Assembly: GCF_016907815.1 (NCBI RefSeq) | Contig: NZ_JAFBCQ010000001.1 | Location: forward strand, 2,976,001-3,040,000 | Origin: Microbacterium aurum | GTDB lineage: Bacteria > Actinomycetota > Actinomycetes > Actinomycetales > Microbacteriaceae | Reading direction: 5' to 3' | DNA: 64,000 nucleotides | Part shown: piece by piece, positions 59,233 through 64,000 of the stretch | How the letters are laid out: each line of letters begins with the position of its first letter | Numbering within the stretch: the first letter of the stretch is position 1 | The notes under the pieces: model-generated | What the model was told of the DNA's origin: nothing | The model's database searches: none | Seen by the model: only the letters and a program-made list of their open reading frames with translations | Position numbers and translations under genes: made by a program

Positions 59233-59340
59233 CGTTTCGTCTCGCTCGTTCCTCGCTCGCTCAACGACCGAGGCGGGTGCGGAACGCGCCGAACCCCAAC
59301 GGTCGTTGAGCGAGGGAGCGCCAGCGACCGAGACGAAACG
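59233..59340. repeat. Long imperfect inverted repeat (REP-like) between whiB2 and the GT2 gene
   Basis: A 38-bp left arm (59233-59270) starts CGTTTCGTCTCG and ends GCTCAACGACCG. The 41-bp right arm (59300-59340) is its near complement, beginning CGGTCGTTGAGCGAG and ending CGAGACGAAACG. Arms differ mainly in the middle. GTTGAGCGAG-type palindromes of this kind are widespread intergenic repeats in Actinobacteria. It could also terminate whiB2 transcription. Confidence 0.75.
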
Positions 59341-59357
59341 CCCCAACGCCCCGCGGG

Positions 59358-59675
59358 TCAGGCGCGGCGCTTGAGCTTGCGGCGCTCGCGCTCGCTGAGG
59401 CCACCCCAGATGCCGAAGCGCTCGTCGTTCTGCAGGGCGTACTCGAGGCATTCGCCACGGACGTCGCACGATGTGCAGATGCGCTTCGCGTCGCGGGTCG
59501 ATCCGCCCTTCTCGGGGAAAAACGCCTCGGGGTCGGTCTGTGCGCACAGCGCATCGGCCTGCCACGCCAGGGCGCTGTCCTCATCGACAGCGGAGGGGCG
59601 ACGGACTCCCGGGACGCCGAGATTGACCGGGTCGACGAACCAGTTGTCGGGGACGCCGGAGCGGTAACCCGTCAT
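59358..59675 (-). CDS. whiB2: WhiB2-type iron-sulfur transcription factor
   Basis: A 105-residue WhiB protein. Cluster cysteines are Cys44, Cys67, Cys70 and Cys76, followed by FGIWGGLSERERRKLKRR. An N-terminal extension of about 40 residues distinguishes it from WhiB1 and fits WhiB2/WhmD/WhiB of Streptomyces, which with WhiA controls septation genes. GGGGAGA lies upstream of ATG 59675. Confidence 0.9.
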   Translation of the reverse strand: MTGYRSGVPDNWFVDPVNLGVPGVRRPSAVDEDSALAWQADALCAQTDPEAFFPEKGGSTRDAKRICTSCDVRGECLEYALQNDERFGIWGGLSERERRKLKRRA

Positions 59676-59723
59676 ATCGTTCTCCCCACGTTTTCGGCTG
59701 GCGCTGGTGCGCGTGTTGGGATA

Positions 59724-59752
59724 ATTACACCCTTGTCATTCGCCGCGGTCAA
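59724..59752 (-). promoter_or_regulatory. whiB2 promoter candidate
   Basis: On the minus strand TTGACC (59747-59752), a 17-nt spacer and TGTAAT (59724-59729), followed by AATTATCCC. The AT-rich -10 region stands out. The leader would be about 45 nt. The rest of the gap to manA (59753-59863) shows nothing certain. Confidence 0.55.
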
Positions 59753-59863
59753 GTCGCGGATCGTAAACCCTCAAGGCCGGATTGAACCTTCACCCGCGCC
59801 CCGCCCGGCGTGTCGCCGGTGGAAACCCGGCGGGAGATCCGCGCAAGATCCGCGCGAGGGCCC

Positions 59864-61063
59864 CTACGCGCGACCGGGCTGCGCGACGAAGACGGCGCCG
59901 GCGCCGGAGACTTCGACCCGGTCTTCGCGCCCGACGTACACGGCGGCGCCGGGAACGAGCGAGACCACGGCATCCGCGGTGCGCACCTCGACCTCGCCCG
60001 CCGTCGCCAAGACGATCGCGGGGCCCCGCAGCGCCACCGTGACCGGCTGGTCGGCGGTGACGGTGACGGCCGTGAGCGCGAAGTCGCTGACCGGCGGGGC
60101 GTACTCGCGGACGCCCGGCGCGATCTCCTGCGGCACGACGAGCGGGGCGGGCCCGGTTGCGACGTCGACCACGCGCATGAGCTCGGGCACGTCGACGTGC
60201 TTGGGGGTCAGTCCGCCGCGGAGGACGTTGTCGCTGGCCGCCATGAGCTCGACGCCGAGCCCCGACTGGTAGGCGTGCAGCACGCCGGCGGGGGCGAAGA
60301 GCGCCTGACCGGGCCGGAGGATCACGAGGTTCATCAGCAGCGCGACGATGAGGCCCGGGTCGCCGGGGAAGTCGGCGGCCGCGGCGCGCAGCGTGGCGAT
60401 CTCCTCGGCGAACTCATCGCTGTCGGCGCGCTCGAGCGCCCGGACGAGGTCCGCGACGAGGTCGGCATCGGCGTCGGTGAGCGCCCACGCCAGCAGATCG
60501 CGGACGACGGATGCCGGGGCCGCGGCATCCGCCCCCGTCGCCGCACCGTCGGCGCCCTCCGCACCGACAGGCGCCCCGAGCCGCTGCATCAGCGCGGCGC
60601 GGGCGGGCCCCTCCCCCAGCGCCGCCACGAGGCGCCGGGTGTCGTCGAGCGGGCGGATCCCGACGAGCGCGCGGAACTCGTCGCTGAGCGCGACGATGAT
60701 CTCCGGCTTGTGGTTGGCGTCGCGATAGAGGCGATCCGCGGCGTCGCGCGGCACCCCGGCATCCTCTTCGCGTGCGAAGCTCTCGCGGGCCTGCGCGATC
60801 GTCGGGTGCGCCTGGATCGACAGCGAGGATGCCGCCGCCAGCACCTTCAGCAGGAACGGCAGCGGCTGCTCGCCGGCGGCGGCGAGGGCCTCGTCGAGGG
60901 TCTGTCCCGACCCGCCGGCGACGACGGAGGGGCAGCCGGGATGGTCGCCGTACCAGACCTCGGCCTCGGGGCGCCCGGTGGGCTCGCGCCCCTCCAGCGC
61001 GGGGATGAGATCGACCGATCCCCAGGAGTAGTCGCGCGGGGTGTTGGAGATCGGGATCAGCAT
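59864..61063 (-). CDS. manA: Mannose-6-phosphate isomerase, class I
   Basis: A 399-residue zinc enzyme interconverting fructose 6-phosphate and mannose 6-phosphate, which feeds mannosylated glycolipids and polymers. Recognisable are the start PRDYSWGSVDLIPAL with GRPEAEVWYGDHP, and the zinc motif region SIQAHPTIAQARESFAREE. NHKPEIIVAL provides another ligand, and LHAYQSGLGVELMAASDNVLRGG is the conserved C-terminal signature. Proximity to whiB2 and the GT genes is usual in Actinobacteria. Confidence 0.95.
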   Translation of the reverse strand: MLIPISNTPRDYSWGSVDLIPALEGREPTGRPEAEVWYGDHPGCPSVVAGGSGQTLDEALAAAGEQPLPFLLKVLAAASSLSIQAHPTIAQARESFAREEDAGVPRDAADRLYRDANHKPEIIVALSDEFRALVGIRPLDDTRRLVAALGEGPARAALMQRLGAPVGAEGADGAATGADAAAPASVVRDLLAWALTDADADLVADLVRALERADSDEFAEEIATLRAAAADFPGDPGLIVALLMNLVILRPGQALFAPAGVLHAYQSGLGVELMAASDNVLRGGLTPKHVDVPELMRVVDVATGPAPLVVPQEIAPGVREYAPPVSDFALTAVTVTADQPVTVALRGPAIVLATAGEVEVRTADAVVSLVPGAAVYVGREDRVEVSGAGAVFVAQPGRA

Positions 61064-61144
61064 GCGACCAGCCTAGAACCGCTCCGAGAACGGTCCCGGC
61101 GGCGCCCGGTCGGGCACGGGTGCGCGCGATACCCTGATCACACC

Positions 61145-62551
61145 ATGGCCGTCCACACGAAGCATCCCGTCGCGGCGCCGCCGTCCGCGCCGATCCGGGA
61201 GAAGACGGGCCACATCCTGTTGCGCGGCTGGTGCATCTTCGTCATCACCGCAGCGATCGCGGGCACCTCCTGGTTGATGGCGTTCGGCACCGTCGGCGCG
61301 GGCGTCGTCGCGTTCGGCTCGGGGATCGTCTCGATCGTCCTGTGGCTGGTGCTGCGCCCCGAGGTGCAGTGGCGGCGCCTGCCGTGGTTCGCGGTGCTGT
61401 ACGTCGTGTGGGCGGTCGCATCGCTGCTGTGGACGGCGTATCCGTCGGCGACGACGCTGACGCTGCTGCTGCTTCTCACGACGACCGTGCAGGCGATGTT
61501 CGTGGGGTCGGTGCTGACCTGGCGCGAACTCGTGCGGGCGATCGCGTCGGCGCTGAAGTGGATCCTCGCCCTGTCGCTCCTGCTCGAGCTGTGGGTGTCG
61601 CTCTTCTGGCACGGCCCGATGCTGCCGGGGTTCGTCCGACCCGACCCCAGCACCCGGTACGACCCGATCGTGTACTGGGTGCGCGACAACCTGTTCGACG
61701 GCGGACGGCTGCAGGGGCTGTTCGGCAACGCCAACCCGCTCGCCTATGCGGCGTTGCTCGGCATGATCGTCTTCGCCATCCGGTTCGCGTCGCGGGCCCC
61801 CAGGCGGAGCCTCCTCGTGGCGTGGTTCGCGCTGGCGGCGTTCCTGTTCGTGCGGGCGGGATCGGCGACGGCGTGGCTGGCCGCGGTGGCGGTCGTCGTC
61901 GTGCTCACCACGGCGCTGCTCATGCGGACGACCCGGCGCGCCGGCGAGCGCACCCGGTATTACGTGGCATATGCCGTCGTCGGCATCGGTGGGCTCACGG
62001 CCCTGTGGCTGCTGCGCGAGCGCATCTTCTCGGTGCTGGGGCGGTCGTCCGACCTCACCGGGCGGGAGGGGATCTGGGAGGTCGTCGCGCAGAAGGCGGC
62101 CGAGCGCCCGGTGATCGGCTGGGGCTTCTCCACACCGTGGGTGCCGAGCGATCCGTTCTTCGACGGCTGGATCACCGACCACGGCGAGACCGTCATGCAG
62201 GCGCACAACATGTGGCTGGACGTGTACTTCCAGCTGGGGATCATCGGGCTGGTCCTGGTCGCGCTGACGTTCCTGGCGTACGTCTGGCGGTCGTGGTTCT
62301 TCGCCGTGGACCGGCCCCGGTGGGACCTCGTGGCCGACCGGCCGTACTCGGCGGTGACGCTGCTGCCGACGCTCGTCGCGGCGATTCTGCTCGTGCAGGG
62401 GCTCGCCGAGTCGGGGCCGCTGCTCGGGTGGGGCTGGTTCTTCGTCATCATGCTGGCGTTCAAGATCAAGCAGGCGCCGCTCGTCGGTCGCGGACCGTCC
62501 GAGCAGCGCCTGGTCGGCGAGCAGGGCGAGCTCGCACGGATGGCGCGATGA
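61145..62551 (+). CDS. O-antigen ligase-like membrane protein 1
   Basis: A 468-residue protein with about 11-12 helices. A Wzy_C-type region near 220-370 contains GLFGNANPLAYAAL, GREGIWEVVAQKAAERPVIGWGF and AHNMWLDVYFQLGIIGL, the pattern of O-antigen ligases and polymerases. It would join or polymerise undecaprenyl-linked glycans outside the membrane. ATG 61145 follows TACCCT by 9 nt. Its stop overlaps the next gene, a second member, by 4 bp. Confidence 0.78.
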   Translation: MAVHTKHPVAAPPSAPIREKTGHILLRGWCIFVITAAIAGTSWLMAFGTVGAGVVAFGSGIVSIVLWLVLRPEVQWRRLPWFAVLYVVWAVASLLWTAYPSATTLTLLLLLTTTVQAMFVGSVLTWRELVRAIASALKWILALSLLLELWVSLFWHGPMLPGFVRPDPSTRYDPIVYWVRDNLFDGGRLQGLFGNANPLAYAALLGMIVFAIRFASRAPRRSLLVAWFALAAFLFVRAGSATAWLAAVAVVVVLTTALLMRTTRRAGERTRYYVAYAVVGIGGLTALWLLRERIFSVLGRSSDLTGREGIWEVVAQKAAERPVIGWGFSTPWVPSDPFFDGWITDHGETVMQAHNMWLDVYFQLGIIGLVLVALTFLAYVWRSWFFAVDRPRWDLVADRPYSAVTLLPTLVAAILLVQGLAESGPLLGWGWFFVIMLAFKIKQAPLVGRGPSEQRLVGEQGELARMAR

Positions 62552-63888
62552 CGGCGGATGCCGCCGGCACCGGCCCCCGCGACGCCGGTCGCGGCCGCGA
62601 CGCGAGCGGTGCGGTGCGGCGGCTCTTGGGGTCGGCCGATTTCGCGCGAGCGTTCACGCTGACGACGTTCGCGGCGCTCGTGGGGTCGCACCTGATCGAA
62701 CGGCTGGCGGGGATCGTGACGCTGCGCGCGGTCGTGGCGGGACTGTGCGTGTTCGCCCTCGGCATCCTCTGGGCGCGGCGTGAGGAGATCTCGCTGCTGC
62801 GCCTCGTGCCGACGACGCTGCTGCTGCTGGTGGCGTGGGCGTTCGCGAGCGTGTTCTGGAGCTCCGACCCGTTCACGAGCCTCGGGCGGTGGACCGCGAT
62901 GGCGGCGGTGGCGCTGCTGGCGGTGACGATCGGGCATATCCGCGACACGCTGCAGACGGTGCGGGCGCTCGGCGATGTGCTCCGCGCCGCGCTGGGGCTC
63001 TCACTCGGGCTCGAGGTGCTCTCCGGCATTCTGCTGGACGTGCCGCTGAAGTTCCTCGGGATCCAGGGGAACATCGCGGCGCTCGGCCCCATCCAGGGGA
63101 TCTTCGGCACCCGCAACATGCTGGGGATCATCACGGTGGTCGCGATGATCACCTTCGCGGTGGAGATGCGCACGCAGTCGGTGCGGCCGGGGACGGCGGC
63201 CGCGTCGCTGACGCTGGCGGCCGCGCTCGGTCTGCTGTCGGCGTCGCCGACCGTCCTCGTGCTCGCGGTGGCGGTGGGCACGGCGACGGCGGTGCTCATG
63301 CTGGTGCGCGCCGTGCCGGCGGAGCGACGCCGCGCGGTGCAGTGGTCGCTCGCGGCGGTGGTGGCCGCGGCATCCGTCGCGGGGTACGTGCAGCGCGCGC
63401 GGATCCTCGACGCGCTCGGAGCGACCGACGACCTGTCGATGCGGACGCGACTGTGGTCGCTGGCGGGGTTCTACACGTCGAAGCGGCCGGTGCAGGGCTG
63501 GGGCTGGTTCGGGCCGTGGGAGGTCGACGAGCAGCCGTTCTTCACGATCAATCAGCTGCTGGGGCAGCATCACACGACGGCGCTGAACGCCTACGTCGAC
63601 GTGCTGCTGCAGCTGGGGTGGGCGGGCCTGCTGCTGCTGTGCGCGCTCGGGGGCGTGGCGCTTGTGCGGTCGTGGATGACCGCGAGCCAGCGGCGCTCGA
63701 TCGTCTATGCGTGGACGCCGCTGATGCTCGTGGCGCTCGCGGTGACGAGCGTGTTCGAGTCGGTCGCGTTGTTCGGGGTGGGGTGGATGCTGCTGTGCCT
63801 GTGCGCGGTGCGGGCCGGGCAGTCGCGGTCGTGGCGCGCCCGGCTGACCGGCGATGTCCCGACGGGGTCGTTCTCGCTGCCGCGGTAG
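62548..63888 (+). CDS. O-antigen ligase-like membrane protein 2
   Basis: A 446-residue paralogue of the preceding gene product. The conserved loop reads GIFGTRNMLGIITVVAM, MRTRLWSLAGFYTSKRPVQG and HHTTALNAYVDVLLQLGWAG, again Wzy_C-like. About 10-11 helices are visible. The pair is translationally coupled (ATGA), which suggests the two work in the same glycan pathway, perhaps with different acceptors. The exact polymer is unknown. Confidence 0.78.
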   Translation: MTADAAGTGPRDAGRGRDASGAVRRLLGSADFARAFTLTTFAALVGSHLIERLAGIVTLRAVVAGLCVFALGILWARREEISLLRLVPTTLLLLVAWAFASVFWSSDPFTSLGRWTAMAAVALLAVTIGHIRDTLQTVRALGDVLRAALGLSLGLEVLSGILLDVPLKFLGIQGNIAALGPIQGIFGTRNMLGIITVVAMITFAVEMRTQSVRPGTAAASLTLAAALGLLSASPTVLVLAVAVGTATAVLMLVRAVPAERRRAVQWSLAAVVAAASVAGYVQRARILDALGATDDLSMRTRLWSLAGFYTSKRPVQGWGWFGPWEVDEQPFFTINQLLGQHHTTALNAYVDVLLQLGWAGLLLLCALGGVALVRSWMTASQRRSIVYAWTPLMLVALAVTSVFESVALFGVGWMLLCLCAVRAGQSRSWRARLTGDVPTGSFSLPR

Positions 63889-63921
63889 CCCCTCGCGCCG
63901 CCAGCGACGCGGATCGCGGCG

Positions 63922-63927
63922 TATGAT
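63922..63927 (+). promoter_or_regulatory. -10 box TATGAT of the ribbon-helix-helix gene
   Basis: A near-consensus TATGAT ends 7 nt before ATG 63935. It is the strongest -10 sequence in the window and again predicts a leaderless mRNA. Confidence 0.6.
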
Positions 63928-63934
63928 CTGGTGT

Positions 63935-64000
63935 ATGCGGCGCACGAACATCTACCTGGAGGAGCGCCAGACCCGCGCTCTCGACAGGCTCGCCGACGCA
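63935..64000 (+). CDS. Ribbon-helix-helix (CopG/VapB-like) protein, 3' end outside window
   Basis: Only the first 22 residues are present: MRRTNIYLEERQTRALDRLA. The beta-strand RTNIYL followed by a helix is the hallmark of CopG/MetJ-fold DNA-binding antitoxins. A PIN-domain toxin would be expected next, beyond the right edge. Confidence 0.65.
   Translation, partial: MRRTNIYLEERQTRALDRLADA

Noticed and set aside
57423-59309. 628-codon plus-strand frame over the GT2 gene
   Set aside because: Extremely Arg/Gly/Asp-rich product, complementary to a convincing membrane glycosyltransferase.

Overview
The window is chromosomal DNA from a high-GC actinobacterium, most likely Microbacterium or a close relative in Microbacteriaceae. 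The evidence is gene content: an actinobacterial 2-oxoglutarate decarboxylase/dehydrogenase fusion, MtrA-MtrB-LpqB, WhiB1 and WhiB2, a SigR/RsrA-type pair, a GuaB1-type GMP reductase, an Rv3235-like protein, DUF3499 and DUF5719. Many genes start 6-8 nt after a TAGRCT-like -10 box, so leaderless transcription looks common. The heptamer GGATGCC/GGCATCC is used very heavily on both strands. No rRNA, tRNA, CRISPR array or prophage was seen.

Layout. 1-2962: end of a peptide ABC transporter operon. 2996-4364: an M4 metalloprotease overlapping an emfourin-like inhibitor gene. 4374-8596: GNAT acetyltransferase, uracil-DNA glycosylase, phosphoribosyltransferase, MFS exporter and SDR. 8725-11491: metY and metX, separated by short repeats. 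11504-18870: MFS exporter, thiamine-binding protein, GT87 mannosyltransferase, NAD(P)HX dehydratase, old yellow enzyme and two CNNM/CorC-like membrane proteins. 18975-24288: guaB1 and divergent kgd. 24711-25576: anti-sigma and sigma factor pair. 25686-28604: aroA, rsgA, bcp. 29261-33959: whiB1, a PdtaS-like kinase, and an orphan CpaE-like ATPase with a SAF-domain protein. 34124-46735 carries the conserved block Rv3235-like, secA, hpf, comF, lpqB, mtrB, mtrA, plus an aminotransferase. 47220-51551: katG, furA, ahcY. 51782-61063: DUF3499, a repeat array split by an IS256-family element, a metallopeptidase-family gene, DUF5719, a large GT2 membrane protein, whiB2 and manA. 61145-63888: two translationally coupled O-antigen-ligase-like genes. 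A ribbon-helix-helix gene runs off the right edge.

Decay and repeats. Four gene remnants lie between intact genes: a lipid kinase (24374-24695), a toxin-antitoxin pair (35939-36300), an ABC ATPase (40831-41028) and an aquaporin (46825-47131). The most unusual feature is a 76-bp palindromic element with GCAGGCT ends. It occurs four times in a 163-bp tandem array near 52-54 kb and once, with a different interior, between metY and metX. A 1405-bp IS256-family insertion with a 9-bp target duplication sits inside the array.

How the genes fit together. MetX makes O-acetylhomoserine, MetY sulfhydrylates it, and AhcY recycles S-adenosylhomocysteine, so methionine and methyl-group metabolism is well represented. 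MtrAB-LpqB, WhiB2, ManA, the GT2/DUF5719 pair, GT87 and the ligase-like proteins point to envelope growth and glycosylation. FurA-KatG, Bcp and the redox sigma factor form an oxidative-stress group.
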